Part shown: positions 18,654 through 27,119 of the stretch, one piece after another
How the letters are laid out: each line of letters opens with the position of its first letter
Position numbering within the stretch: the stretch's first letter is position 1
Source of the DNA: CAIWHR01 sp963843595
Lineage (GTDB): Bacteria > Pseudomonadota > Gammaproteobacteria > Burkholderiales > Casimicrobiaceae
Direction of reading: 5' to 3'
DNA length: 64,000 nucleotides
Assembly: GCA_963843595.1 (NCBI GenBank)
Contig: CAWJLG010000005.1
Span: 124,001-188,000, forward strand
The notes under the pieces: generated by a model
Seen by the model: only the letters and a program-made list of their open reading frames with translations
Databases searched by the model: none
Told to the model about the DNA's origin: nothing
Translations under genes and position numbers: made by a program

Positions 18654-20828
18654 ATGCTGCGATTCCAGGGAATGTTGCGCGGCGACGCTGCGAACGCCTT
18701 GTCAATGGCCATCCTGCGCTGGACGATATGGTGGCTGGCGGCGGCGATGCTTGCTGCCGTTTCGTTCACGGCGCGCGCCGACGAGGAAGACTTGCCCGGG
18801 CGTGTCGGACGCATCGCCGAAGTTGCCGGACAGCTTTTTCTGTCGCCGGAAGACCGGGCGACCGAATGGGCGTCGATCGGTCTCAACTATCCGGTGACGT
18901 CGGGCGACAATCTCTGGGTGTCGAGCGACGGTCGGGCAGAGGTCGACTACGGCGGGGGTCAGTTCCGGCTGGCCGGCGACACCAATCTTCACGTTTCGCG
19001 TCTGGACGAGCGCCAGCTTGCGCTTTTCGTCGCCCAGGGACGCGTCATCGTTCGTGTGCGGGTGCTCGATCCGGGCGACTCGGCGCGCATCGACACTCCC
19101 GGCACGCAGGTGCAGTTGACGCGTGTGGGCCTCTACCGCATCGACGTCAGTCCGGATCGGCAGGTGACGACGGTGGTCGTGCGCGAGGGGGAGGCGCTCG
19201 TCGGGCTCGCCAGCGGCGCGCAGCAGGCCCTCCCCGGGCAGATGGTGACGGTCATCGGTCAGGACCCGACGGATGCCGAGGTGCGCTTTGGTGGCGCGGT
19301 CGACGGCTTCGACACGTGGAGCGCCGACCGCGATCGACATTACGAACGCAGTCTTGCATCACCGTACGTATCCCGCCAGATGGTCGGCGAGGCCGAGCTC
19401 GACGAGTACGGAACGTGGCAGCAGGACCCGACCTATGGCGCGGTCTGGTATCCGTCCGGCGTGGCCGTCGACTGGGCGCCGTATCGCGATGGGTACTGGG
19501 CGTCGTCGGGCAGCTGGGGCTGGACGTGGGTCGACAATGCCCCGTGGGGCTATGCGCCGTTTCACTACGGCCGCTGGGCCTACGTCGGCGATCGTTGGGG
19601 ATGGTGTCCCGGCGCGTACGTCGCGCGTCCCTATTGGGCGCCCGCACTGGTGTCGTGGTACGGCGGTCCGGGCTGGTCCTTCTCGGCGTCTTACGGAGCG
19701 CCCGTGTACGGCTGGATTCCGCTGGGATGGGGCGACCGATACGTTCCGTGGTGGGGCCGTCGCGAGTGCGGCGAGCGGTGCTGGACGCATTACAACCGGC
19801 CCTACGCGGTGAACTACGCCGAGCGCCGGAATGCGCCACCGACTCGTTTCGCGAATTCCGCAGTGCCCGGAGCCATCACCGCGGTCACTGGCGCGACGCT
19901 GATCGGGGCCAAGCCGGTGGCGTCGAACCTCGTGCGATTGCCGCAGCAGATGGCTCGCTCGGCGCCGGTCCTCGCCACGGCGCCCGCGGTCAAGCCGCTG
20001 CACATTCCAGCCGCCAAGCCGGGCACCGGTGGTGTGCCTGCGCCGGCATCGACGTTCTACCCGACGACGCGGCGTCCGGTCGGCGCCGGCGACTCCACGT
20101 ACAAGCCGATGCCCTCGACAGCGTCCCCAGCGGAACGCGGCGGTGCGGTAGCAGCGCCGGGCGAAGTTCGACGTGCGCCGGGACAGGTGGGCGGGTCCGC
20201 AGCGTCCGTGACTCCGGGCGCCGCCAACGTTGCGCCGACGCCGCGGGCTACGCCGGCGCCTCGCGTTGCTTCGCCGGTGACCCCGACGCCCGAGACCGGC
20301 GGCCGCGGCATGGCCGCGCCACCGGCGCGAATGGACGCGAAACCGCAGGTGCAGCGCGGGGAAGCCGCCGTGACGCCGACGCCGGCACCACAGCAGCAGC
20401 AACCGCAACGACAGCTGCAACGGCAACAACAGGAAGAACAACGTCAACTGCAGCAGCAACAGCAGGAGCAGCAACATCAATTGCAGCGCCAACAACAGGA
20501 ACAGCAACGTCAGCTGCAGCGGCAACAGCAGCAACAGCAGCAACAGCAACAGCAACCGCAACGGGTATACAGCGGGCAGATGCCCGCACGTGACGCGACG
20601 GTCCAGCCCGCGATCCGCAGCGCGCCACCGGCGCCAACGCTCGCGGCACCTCCACAGCCGAGCGCGTTGCCGCGCGTGGCCACTCCGGTGCCGGCGCCGC
20701 CGCAAGCTGGCCAGCCCGGTGGCGGTTCGGCGCCCGCGCAGCGGGAGCATCAGCAGCGCGGCGGTGGACAGTCGGCGGACAAATCCGGGAAAGCGCCGGA
20801 ACCTTCGGGACCGGCCGTCGCGAAGTGA
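18654..20828 (+). CDS. FecR-domain/DUF6600-like protein with Gln-rich repeat tail
   Basis: Probable exported protein of unknown function, 724 residues. The ATG at 18654 is chosen for the AGGAG eight bases upstream; an in-frame ATG at 18636 is possible. A membrane/signal helix (IWWLAAAMLAAVSFTARA) ends near residue 43. A FecR-like domain follows (about 50-200, with VTSGDNLWVSSDGRAEVDYGG and a run of beta strands), then a Trp/Tyr/Gly-rich region (about 240-390, YWASSGSWGWTWVDNAPWG) like DUF6600. The C-terminal third is Pro/Ala-rich with a glutamine block. FecR domains are usually anti-sigma regulators or surface-sensing modules, but no sigma factor gene is adjacent here. It stands alone between a divergent and a convergent neighbour. 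Confidence 0.75.
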   Translation: MLRFQGMLRGDAANALSMAILRWTIWWLAAAMLAAVSFTARADEEDLPGRVGRIAEVAGQLFLSPEDRATEWASIGLNYPVTSGDNLWVSSDGRAEVDYGGGQFRLAGDTNLHVSRLDERQLALFVAQGRVIVRVRVLDPGDSARIDTPGTQVQLTRVGLYRIDVSPDRQVTTVVVREGEALVGLASGAQQALPGQMVTVIGQDPTDAEVRFGGAVDGFDTWSADRDRHYERSLASPYVSRQMVGEAELDEYGTWQQDPTYGAVWYPSGVAVDWAPYRDGYWASSGSWGWTWVDNAPWGYAPFHYGRWAYVGDRWGWCPGAYVARPYWAPALVSWYGGPGWSFSASYGAPVYGWIPLGWGDRYVPWWGRRECGERCWTHYNRPYAVNYAERRNAPPTRFANSAVPGAITAVTGATLIGAKPVASNLVRLPQQMARSAPVLATAPAVKPLHIPAAKPGTGGVPAPASTFYPTTRRPVGAGDSTYKPMPSTASPAERGGAVAAPGEVRRAPGQVGGSAASVTPGAANVAPTPRATPAPRVASPVTPTPETGGRGMAAPPARMDAKPQVQRGEAAVTPTPAPQQQQPQRQLQRQQQEEQRQLQQQQQEQQHQLQRQQQEQQRQLQRQQQQQQQQQQQPQRVYSGQMPARDATVQPAIRSAPPAPTLAAPPQPSALPRVATPVPAPPQAGQPGGGSAPAQREHQQRGGGQSADKSGKAPEPSGPAVAK
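20391..20562 (+). repeat. CAG/CAA-rich repeat encoding a poly-Gln segment
   Basis: Imperfect trinucleotide repeat inside the FecR/DUF6600 gene, made of CAG and CAA with scattered CGG, CTG, GAG and CGT codons. It encodes about 57 residues built from units like RQQQEEQRQLQ and QLQRQQQEQQ, ending in a run of Gln. Such tracts can change length by slippage; all units here are multiples of three, so the frame is safe. The Q/L/E/R heptad-like pattern suggests a helical or coiled-coil stalk. Confidence 0.85.
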
Positions 20829-20853
20829 CGACGTGGACGATGGCGTGACCGCG

Positions 20854-20882
20854 CGCCGCCGGACCTGCCTGGCGGCGTTTCT
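20854..20882 (+). terminator. Hairpin after the FecR/DUF6600 gene
   Basis: CGCCGCC (20854-20860) pairs with GGCGGCG (20871-20877) over a 10-base loop that can pair partly (GG with CC), followed by TTTCTTG. It lies 25 bases past the stop and in front of a convergent gene, which fits a Rho-independent terminator of moderate quality. Confidence 0.5.
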
Positions 20883-20917
20883 TGTTGCCCGAGAAGCGCA
20901 GCGAGCCTGCGCCGAAG

Positions 20918-21353
20918 TCAGTTCGCCAGCAGCGCGAGGCGGCGTCCGCCGTCCACCAGCTTGACTCGCTCGCCCTCGTTGACGGTCGGCTTGCTGCTGT
21001 AGACGAACGTCCGGGTCGTGCCGCTGTCCAGCTTCAGCGTGACCTCCCAATGGGCAGCTCGTGCGGCGGTTCTTTTCGACTTCGTTCCCGACGTAGGCGC
21101 CGCCGGCGGCGCCGGCCACGGTTGCAACCGTGTTGCCGCGACCGCTGCCGATCTGGTGACCGATCACGCCACCGACCACGGCGCCGCCGATCGCGCCAAG
21201 GCCGGTGCCCTGACCCTTCTGCTCGACGTATCGGATGGACTGTACGCGCCCGCAATCGGCGCAGGTGGCCTGTGCCAATGCGACGGGCGACGCAACGACG
21301 ACGGAAAATGCGGCGACGGACGCCGCGAAGGCGAAGGTGACGGAACGTTTCAT
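20918..21353 (-). CDS. Glycine-zipper 2TM-domain outer-membrane protein, frameshifted
   Basis: Small exported protein of the glycine-zipper (SlyB/Rick_17kDa-like) type. Start at 21353 with GGGAGG upstream; the signal peptide ends in SPVALAQA. A Gly-zipper follows (LGAIGGAVVGGVIGHQIGSG, then VAGAAGGAYVGNEVEK). The C-terminal beta-rich part (HWEVTLKLDSGTTRTFVY through GGRRLALLAN) is in another frame, so one base change near 21060 is needed. Length with the repair is about 145 residues, normal for the family. The exact role is unknown; such proteins are envelope components. It faces phaC tail to head, 67 bases upstream of the phaC stop. Confidence 0.7.
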
Positions 21354-21420
21354 CGTGACCTCCCGGTCTGGATTCGATCGGACGACTATACCAAAGCGTG
21401 GACGCCGCCGCGATTGCCGA

Positions 21421-23241
21421 TCAGGCCTCGGCACGGATCCGCGCATAGGTCCCGGGCGCCGCTTCGATGACCTTGAGCTTGCCCTTGCCCGGAATGCGCG
21501 CGGGAACCTCCTTCCCGAACTGCGGCGTCAGCCACTTCTGCCAGTCGACCCACCACGAGCCTTCGTGCTGCTTTGCGCCGTCGAGCCACGCGTCGGGCGA
21601 TGCCGGAAGTTTCTCGTTCGTCCAGTAGCCGTACTTGTTCGCGGCCGGCGGGTTGATCATGCCGGCGATGTGTCCCGAGCCTGACAGCACGAAGCGCGAC
21701 TTGCCGCTCGCCACCTGCGGCCCGGCATAGGTGGTCTTCCATGGCGCGATGTGGTCCTCGATCGCCGACACGAAATACGTCGGCACCGAGATCTTCGACA
21801 GGTCGATCGGGACGCCCGCCAGGGTGATGCCGCCGGGAACGCGCAGCAGGTTCTTCATGTACATGTTGCGCAGGTAGAAGCTGTGCATCTTGGCCGGCAT
21901 CCGCGTCGAGTCCTGATTCCAGTGCAGAAGGTCGAACGGGAAGGGATCGCGGCCCATCAGGTAGTTGTTGATGACGAACGACCAGATGAGATCGTTCGAC
22001 CGCAGCATGTTGAACGTCGTCGCCATCTCGCTTCCCTCGAGGAAGCCGCGCTCGCTCATCTTGCGCTCGAGCGAGGACACCTGCTCCTCGTCGATGAACA
22101 CCTCGAGCTCGCCGGAGCGCGTGAAGTCGACCAGCGATGTCATGAACGTGCCGCTGACGATGCGCTTGTCTTTTTTCGCCGCCATATAGGCAAGTGTGGC
22201 CGCGAGCAGCGTGCCGCCTAGGCAGTAGCCGAGCGCGTTGACCTCGGTCTCGCCGGTGGCCTTCTCGACGGCGTCGAGCGCGGCCAGCGTGCCGTCGGTC
22301 AGGTAATCCTCGAAGTCCTTGTGCGCGAGCCGTGCGTCGGGGTTCACCCAGGAAACGACGAACACCGTGAGTCCCTGGTCGACGTTCCACTTGATGAACG
22401 AGTTCTTCTCCCGCAAGTCGAGGATGTAGTACTTGTTGATCCACGGCGGAATGACCAGCAGCGGCCGCTCCCGGACCTTCTTCGTCGTCGGCTCGTACTG
22501 GATCAGTTGCAGGAGGTCGTTCTGGAACACGACCTTGCCCGGCGTCGTCGCGATGTTGACCCCGAGCTCGAACGCCTTGGAGTCCGTCATCGAGATCTTG
22601 AGCTGGCCGCTGCCGCGATCGATGTCGTCCAGCAGGTTGTGCAGGCCCTTGACGAGGTTCTGCCCGCCGCTCTTGATGGTCTCGCGGAACACTTCCGGGT
22701 TGGTCAGCGCGAAATTCGAAGGTGCCATCGCATCGATGTACTGCCGGGTGAAGAAGTCGACCTTCTTCTTCGTCGTCTCGTCGAGCCCTTCGACGTTGGC
22801 CACGGCGTCGTGGAGCCAGCGTGCGGTGAGCAGATAGCCCTGCTTGATGTAATCGAACAGGAAGTGCTCCTCCCAGTCCTCGTGGCGGAAGCGCTTGTCA
22901 CCCTTGTGCGGCGTCGCCACGGGCTCCGCGGAGACGCCCATCATTTTCATCGTCGACGTCTGCACGAGGTTCATGTAATCCCACCACAGGTTCATCTGTG
23001 CCTCGGCGAGCCGGTAGGGATTCGACATCATCTTCGCCGCGAGCTCCATGAACGCCTTTCCGATGCCGAGCTCGTCGGAGAGGAGCGACGTGCCGGTCTT
23101 GGCATGATGGGCCGCGAAATCGCCGATCAGCTTGGCGCTCTTTTCGGCGGCGGCGGCGAGAGACTCCGCGAGGGCGATCGGATCGTAGGAGGGGGCTGCC
23201 GCGGCTTCTTCGGCGGAGGTGGGTGTGGTCTTGGTGGACAT
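21421..23241 (-). CDS. phaC: Class I poly(3-hydroxyalkanoate) synthase
   Basis: Polymerises (R)-3-hydroxyacyl-CoA, mainly 3-hydroxybutyryl-CoA, into PHA on granules. The 606-residue alpha/beta-hydrolase protein has the PhaC N-terminal domain (from about 80) and the lipase-box-like GYCLGG with catalytic Cys340. The catalytic Asp and His are in SAIEDHIAPW and GSGHIAGMINP. Length suits class I enzymes, which act as a single subunit. phaA, phaB and phasin genes are not adjacent, which differs from the common phaCAB layout; the thiolase at 27 kb could feed precursor but is not shown to. Confidence 0.93.
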   Translation of the reverse strand: MSTKTTPTSAEEAAAAPSYDPIALAESLAAAAEKSAKLIGDFAAHHAKTGTSLLSDELGIGKAFMELAAKMMSNPYRLAEAQMNLWWDYMNLVQTSTMKMMGVSAEPVATPHKGDKRFRHEDWEEHFLFDYIKQGYLLTARWLHDAVANVEGLDETTKKKVDFFTRQYIDAMAPSNFALTNPEVFRETIKSGGQNLVKGLHNLLDDIDRGSGQLKISMTDSKAFELGVNIATTPGKVVFQNDLLQLIQYEPTTKKVRERPLLVIPPWINKYYILDLREKNSFIKWNVDQGLTVFVVSWVNPDARLAHKDFEDYLTDGTLAALDAVEKATGETEVNALGYCLGGTLLAATLAYMAAKKDKRIVSGTFMTSLVDFTRSGELEVFIDEEQVSSLERKMSERGFLEGSEMATTFNMLRSNDLIWSFVINNYLMGRDPFPFDLLHWNQDSTRMPAKMHSFYLRNMYMKNLLRVPGGITLAGVPIDLSKISVPTYFVSAIEDHIAPWKTTYAGPQVASGKSRFVLSGSGHIAGMINPPAANKYGYWTNEKLPASPDAWLDGAKQHEGSWWVDWQKWLTPQFGKEVPARIPGKGKLKVIEAAPGTYARIRAEA

Positions 23242-23328
23242 GGCAGGGGCTCCCGGTAGGCGTTGCCTTTGCGGCGTGGTTATCGTGACGAATCGACGGC
23301 AGGCGCTGAAGCGTGGACGATCAGGATT

Positions 23329-24381
23329 TCAATGTGCCGGCGCGAACCGGATCCCGCCGTCGGCGGCCACGCGGCGTTCGAGCCGCCGGGCGCGCCACAG
23401 GTGGTTGAGATGGGCAATCGCCTCGCCCATCGCGAAGAAACTCTGCTGCAGATCGAGTTCGCGCCGAAAGAGGACGGGAACGAGCTCGGCCGCGCTGGCC
23501 GGCGCAGGGGCTGCGTCGATCGCCGCGGCGAGTTCGTCGAGGCGCGCGGCATGGTGGGCGCGCAACTGCGCGACGCGCAGCGGAATGCCGCGGAACGGCA
23601 GCCCGTGCGAGGGGAGGACCAGCGTGTCCGGAGGCAGTGTCTCGAACACCGACAGCGAGTCGAGAAAGCGGGCGAGCGGGTCGGCATCGGGCTCCACGCC
23701 CCAGACGCTGACATTGGTGCTGATCTTGGGCAGCAGCATGTCGCCGGAGATGAGGACGCCATTCGCGGTTGAATAGAGCGACGCGTGTTCCGGCGAGTGG
23801 CCGTGGCCTTCGAGCACGCGCCAGGAGGTTCCGGCACCCGGACGCGTCTCGCCGTCGAGCAACCGATCGAACTGTTCGGGCAGTTCCGGAACGCCTCGCC
23901 GGTACTGGTTGCCGCGTCGCTCCAGCGCCGCCAAGCCGTCCGCGGCCATGCCGTGGCGGCGGAAGAGCTCGATGGTCGCGGCGACCGTGTGGCCGCTGTG
24001 CTGGCCGGCGGTCGCGTGCGCCGTCAGGAATTCGGCGTGGGTCATCGCCACCCGGACATCGTAACGCTGGGCGAGCCATGCAGCGTTGCCGACATGGTCC
24101 GGGTGGGCGTGCGTCGCGACGATCCGGCGGATCGGGCGACCGCCCAGCGTCGACGCAAGGTGACGTTCCCACAGGGTGCGCGTCGGGGCGTCGCCGTAAC
24201 CGCAATCGACGAGCGTCCAGCCGTCGTCTTCGTCGTCGAGCAACCAGAGGTTGATGTGGTCGAGTGCGAACGGCAAGGGCATCCGGATCCAGCGAATGCG
24301 CGGGGCCGCGTCGATGGCGTCGCCGGGGGCTGGAGGTGCAGGGAACGGGTAGTCGAGCGCAATCGGCAGCGGCGTGTTCAT
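23329..24381 (-). CDS. Metallo-beta-lactamase-fold hydrolase
   Basis: MBL-fold enzyme of about 350 residues with the zinc-binding motif THAHPDHVGNAA (H-x-H-x-D-H, near residues 87-93) and later ligands in EGHGHSPEHASLY and LPSHGLPF. The frame is open further upstream, but the start at 24381 (MNTPLPIALDYPF) matches where the conserved sequence begins. Substrate unknown; these glyoxalase-II-like proteins act on thioesters, lactones or similar. It is divergent from the MerR regulator at 24569, and in other proteobacteria MBL proteins often border liu clusters, so a thioesterase role in that pathway is possible but unproved. Confidence 0.75.
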   Translation of the reverse strand: MNTPLPIALDYPFPAPPAPGDAIDAAPRIRWIRMPLPFALDHINLWLLDDEDDGWTLVDCGYGDAPTRTLWERHLASTLGGRPIRRIVATHAHPDHVGNAAWLAQRYDVRVAMTHAEFLTAHATAGQHSGHTVAATIELFRRHGMAADGLAALERRGNQYRRGVPELPEQFDRLLDGETRPGAGTSWRVLEGHGHSPEHASLYSTANGVLISGDMLLPKISTNVSVWGVEPDADPLARFLDSLSVFETLPPDTLVLPSHGLPFRGIPLRVAQLRAHHAARLDELAAAIDAAPAPASAAELVPVLFRRELDLQQSFFAMGEAIAHLNHLWRARRLERRVAADGGIRFAPAH

Positions 24382-24568
24382 GGTCGGGCCCGGCGGCGTG
24401 GAGACAGCGCAACGAAAGGCCGGAACGGATGGCATTCGCATGTCGCGACGGGAGGTTTTGTGCAACGCAACATCGTCGGGGAAACCGGTAGTCATGTCAA
24501 GCCGGTATGGTATCGTGCAGCCATGCCCGCCGTGCGTTTCGCGGCACCTTTCGGCGCCTGTCCGATCC

Positions 24569-25075
24569 ATGTCCGTTTCCCGCCCGCCGGCCGCGCGCGC
24601 TGCGCCGAAGCCGTCGATCGCTCATCGTCCCGATCCGGCACGAGGTTCCGACGCCGATGCTGCGCCGACCTATTCGATCTCGGATCTGGCGCGCGAATTC
24701 GCACTGACCACCCGGGCGATCCGGTTTTACGAAGACGAAGGCCTGCTTTCGCCGCAGCGCAGGGGGCAGGCAAGGGTCTACGGCGATCGCGAGCGGACCC
24801 GGATAAAACTGATCCTGCGCGGCAAGCGACTCGGCCTTGCGTTGTCCGAGATCCGCGAGCTTTTCGATCTTTACGCGACGACGCGCAGCGAGCGCCCGCA
24901 GCTCGTGATGTTCCTGCAGATCCTCGCCGATCGCCGGGCAATGCTGCATCAGCAGCGCGAGGACATCGACGCGGTGCTGGCCGAGATTGCCGTCATCGAG
25001 CGCGACTGCCGGAAGCGGCTCAAGTCCGGCGACGCGCCGGTCCCGCCGTCCGGCCGATCCGTTGTCGATGGCTGA
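24569..25075 (+). CDS. liuR: MerR-family regulator of leucine/isovalerate degradation (LiuR-like)
   Basis: DNA-binding regulator of 168 residues. After a Pro/Ala-rich N-terminus the MerR helix-turn-helix reads YSISDLAREFALTTRAIRFY (about residues 35-54), followed by the wing and the dimer helix. It lacks the cysteine cluster of metal-sensing MerR proteins. It lies directly before a perfect palindrome and a 17-gene plus-strand run containing all liu enzymes, which is the position of LiuR in other proteobacteria. The symbol is assigned from context plus family, not from a specific motif. The start at 24569 is the first ATG giving a compact protein; longer forms would overlap the divergent gene's promoter. 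Confidence 0.75.
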   Translation: MSVSRPPAARAAPKPSIAHRPDPARGSDADAAPTYSISDLAREFALTTRAIRFYEDEGLLSPQRRGQARVYGDRERTRIKLILRGKRLGLALSEIRELFDLYATTRSERPQLVMFLQILADRRAMLHQQREDIDAVLAEIAVIERDCRKRLKSGDAPVPPSGRSVVDG

Positions 25076-25091
25076 CGGCGGCAGCCTTGTG

Positions 25092-25120
25092 TTGACGTTT
25101 ACGTAAACGTAAATTAAAGT
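25092..25120 (+). promoter_or_regulatory. Promoter and palindromic operator of the liu operon
   Basis: TTGACG (25092-25097) is followed 17 bases later by TAAAGT (25115-25120). Between them lies ACGTTTACGTAAACGT (25095-25110), a perfect 16-base palindrome, and a shifted 7-2-7 inverted repeat TTTACGT-AA-ACGTAAA (25098-25113). An operator between -35 and -10 is typical of MerR-family control. It stands between the regulator stop and the first operon gene. AT content here is far above the surroundings. I infer this is the LiuR-like binding site. Confidence 0.7.
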
Positions 25121-25171
25121 CTCCCGTCCCGCGCCGCGCGGTTGCGCCGGCACGTTCCCAGACCCGGCCCC

Positions 25172-25633
25172 GTGTCCGCCTCGACCTACCCGTTCGCACC
25201 CGTCAATCCGGCCTACGCCGAGCGCGTGCGCACGAGCTTCGCCCGTCAGGGCGCGATGCGGCTGATCGGCGCCGAGCTGGTCACGGTCGAGCCCGGGTAC
25301 TGCGCGATCGCGTTGGTGCCTCACGCCGAGGTTTCGCAGCAGCACGGCTACGTGCACGCTGGCATCGTCAGCGCGATCGTCGACTCGGCCGGGGGCTATG
25401 CGGGTTTTTCGCTGTTTCCGGTGAATGCTTCCGTCCTGACCGTGGAATTCAAGGTGAATCTGCTCGCGCCGGCGGCTGGTGAGCGGCTCGTCGCCGAAGG
25501 TTTCGTCGTCAAGCCGGGGCGCACGCTCGCGATCACGCGCGGCGAGGTTCACGCCGAAAAGCACGGCAAACGGACGCTGGTGGCGGTGATGCAGCAGACG
25601 CTGATGGTGATGCACGGCAAGCCCGACGAATAG
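25172..25633 (+). CDS. PaaI-family (hotdog) thioesterase
   Basis: Hotdog-fold acyl-CoA thioesterase of about 153 residues, first gene after the palindromic operator. The catalytic region reads HGYVHAGIVSAIVDSAGG, the usual PaaI pattern (HGG-type turn followed by Asp). The start is uncertain: a GTG at 25172 (SASTYPFAPVNPAY) or the upstream TTG at 25142. It likely releases free acids from acyl-CoA or recovers CoA during branched-chain amino acid breakdown; exact substrate unknown. Eighty bases separate it from liuA. Confidence 0.82.
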   Translation: MSASTYPFAPVNPAYAERVRTSFARQGAMRLIGAELVTVEPGYCAIALVPHAEVSQQHGYVHAGIVSAIVDSAGGYAGFSLFPVNASVLTVEFKVNLLAPAAGERLVAEGFVVKPGRTLAITRGEVHAEKHGKRTLVAVMQQTLMVMHGKPDE

Positions 25634-25713
25634 ACGCGCAACGGCAACCGGTCCGCGGACCGGCAGCATCTTGCACGGGGCGCGAATCCGCGATCGCGCG
25701 AAAAGGAACCGCA

Positions 25714-26880
25714 ATGGCGAATTTCCGGATGCTCGACTTTCACCTGGGCGAGACGATCGACATGCTGCGCGCGACGGTGCAGCAGTTCGCCGCTGACGAA
25801 ATCGCTCCGCGCGCGGCCGAGATCGACCGCAGCAACCAGTTCCCGCACGACCTGTGGCGCAAGATGGGCGATCTGGGTCTGCTCGGGATCACGGTCGACG
25901 AGGATTATGGCGGTACGGCAATGGGCTACCTTGCCCACATCGTGGCCATGGAGGAGATCAGCCGCGCGTCGGCGTCGGTCGGGCTCTCGTACGGCGCGCA
26001 CTCGAACCTCTGCGTCAACCAGATCCGCCGCAACGGTTCGGAGGCGCAGAAGCGCAAGTACCTGCCGAAGCTCGTTTCCGGGGAGCACGTCGGCGCACTG
26101 GCGATGAGCGAGCCGGGCTCGGGATCCGACGTCGTGTCGATGCGCCTGCGCGCGGACCGCAAGGCGGACAGTTACGTCCTCAACGGCAACAAGATGTGGA
26201 TCACCAACGGGCCGGATGCGGACACGCTCGTCGTCTACGCGAAAACGGATCCGCAGGCGGGTCCGCGCGGAATCACGGCGTTCCTGATCGAGAAAGGCAT
26301 GAGGGGCTTCTCCACGGCGCAGAAGCTCGACAAGCTGGGAATGCGCGGCTCGAACACCTGCGAGCTCGTGTTCGAGAACTGCGCGGTTCCGGAGGCCAAC
26401 GTGCTGGGCCAGGAAGGGCGCGGCGTCAGCGTGCTGATGAGCGGGCTCGACTACGAGCGGGCAGTGCTCGCCGGCGGCTCGCTCGGCATCATGGCCGCGT
26501 GCATGGACGCCGTTCTGCCCTACGTCCACGAGCGCGCGCAGTTCGGGCAGCCGATCGGCGAATTCCAGCTGATGCAGGGGAAGCTCGCCGACATGTACAC
26601 GACGATGAACGCGTGCCGCGCATACGTCTATGCCGTCGGCCAGGCGTGCGACCGCGGGGAAACCACGCGCAAGGACGCGGCCGGCGCAATCCTCTATGCG
26701 GCGGAGAAGGCGACGTGGATGGCAGGGGAGGCGATCCAGTGCCTCGGCGGCAACGGCTACATCAACGACTATCCGACCGGCCGCCTGTGGCGCGACGCCA
26801 AGCTCTACGAGATCGGTGCCGGCACGTCGGAGATCCGGCGGATGCTGATCGGTCGCGAGCTCTTCAACGAGACCAAGTGA
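25714..26880 (+). CDS. liuA: Isovaleryl-CoA dehydrogenase
   Basis: FAD-dependent oxidation of isovaleryl-CoA to 3-methylcrotonyl-CoA in leucine degradation. The 388-residue protein shows the acyl-CoA dehydrogenase signatures ALAMSEPGSGSDV and QCLGGNGYINDYP. The catalytic Glu is placed as in isovaleryl-CoA dehydrogenases, in SGLDYERAVLAGG (about residue 248), and not in the C-terminal position used by short- and medium-chain enzymes. GGAACC precedes the ATG. It is followed after one base by a DUF1272 gene, and liuB, liuC, liuD and liuE are downstream. Confidence 0.94.
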   Translation: MANFRMLDFHLGETIDMLRATVQQFAADEIAPRAAEIDRSNQFPHDLWRKMGDLGLLGITVDEDYGGTAMGYLAHIVAMEEISRASASVGLSYGAHSNLCVNQIRRNGSEAQKRKYLPKLVSGEHVGALAMSEPGSGSDVVSMRLRADRKADSYVLNGNKMWITNGPDADTLVVYAKTDPQAGPRGITAFLIEKGMRGFSTAQKLDKLGMRGSNTCELVFENCAVPEANVLGQEGRGVSVLMSGLDYERAVLAGGSLGIMAACMDAVLPYVHERAQFGQPIGEFQLMQGKLADMYTTMNACRAYVYAVGQACDRGETTRKDAAGAILYAAEKATWMAGEAIQCLGGNGYINDYPTGRLWRDAKLYEIGAGTSEIRRMLIGRELFNETK

Positions 26881-26881
26881 C

Positions 26882-27085
26882 ATGGCGCTCGCGTTGAAGC
26901 CCGCGTGCGAGAAATGCGCCGCACCGCTGCCGCCCACTGCCGCGAGCGCGCGCATCTGCAGCTACGAATGCACGTTCTGTGCGTCCTGTGCGGATGCGAT
27001 GAGCGGACGCTGTCCCAATTGTGGCGGTGAGCTCGTGGCGCGCCCGCGCCGCGCTGTGCCCCCGGCCGACCCGACACCGCAATGA
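26882..27085 (+). CDS. DUF1272 small cysteine-rich protein
   Basis: A 67-residue protein with eight cysteines or close to it in a compact pattern (ACEKCAAPLP, ICSYECTFCASCADAM, GRCPNCGGELV), matching the DUF1272 family, which looks like a small zinc ribbon. Function unknown. The ATG begins one base after the liuA stop, so it is translated with liuA. Similar genes occur near acyl-CoA metabolism genes, but no mechanism is known to me. Confidence 0.85.
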   Translation: MALALKPACEKCAAPLPPTAASARICSYECTFCASCADAMSGRCPNCGGELVARPRRAVPPADPTPQ

Positions 27086-27119
27086 CGCTACCCTTTTGCA
27101 TGTCTGCGAGGAGAATCCC

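Noticed and set aside
20391..20562. Repeated CAG/CAA tract considered as a CRISPR array or minisatellite
   Set aside because: The units are in-frame codons of an open gene with no spacers of constant length; it is a coding amino-acid repeat.
24569..25075. MerR-family gene considered as a metal or stress sensor
   Set aside because: No metal-binding cysteine cluster, and position and operator fit leucine-pathway control better.
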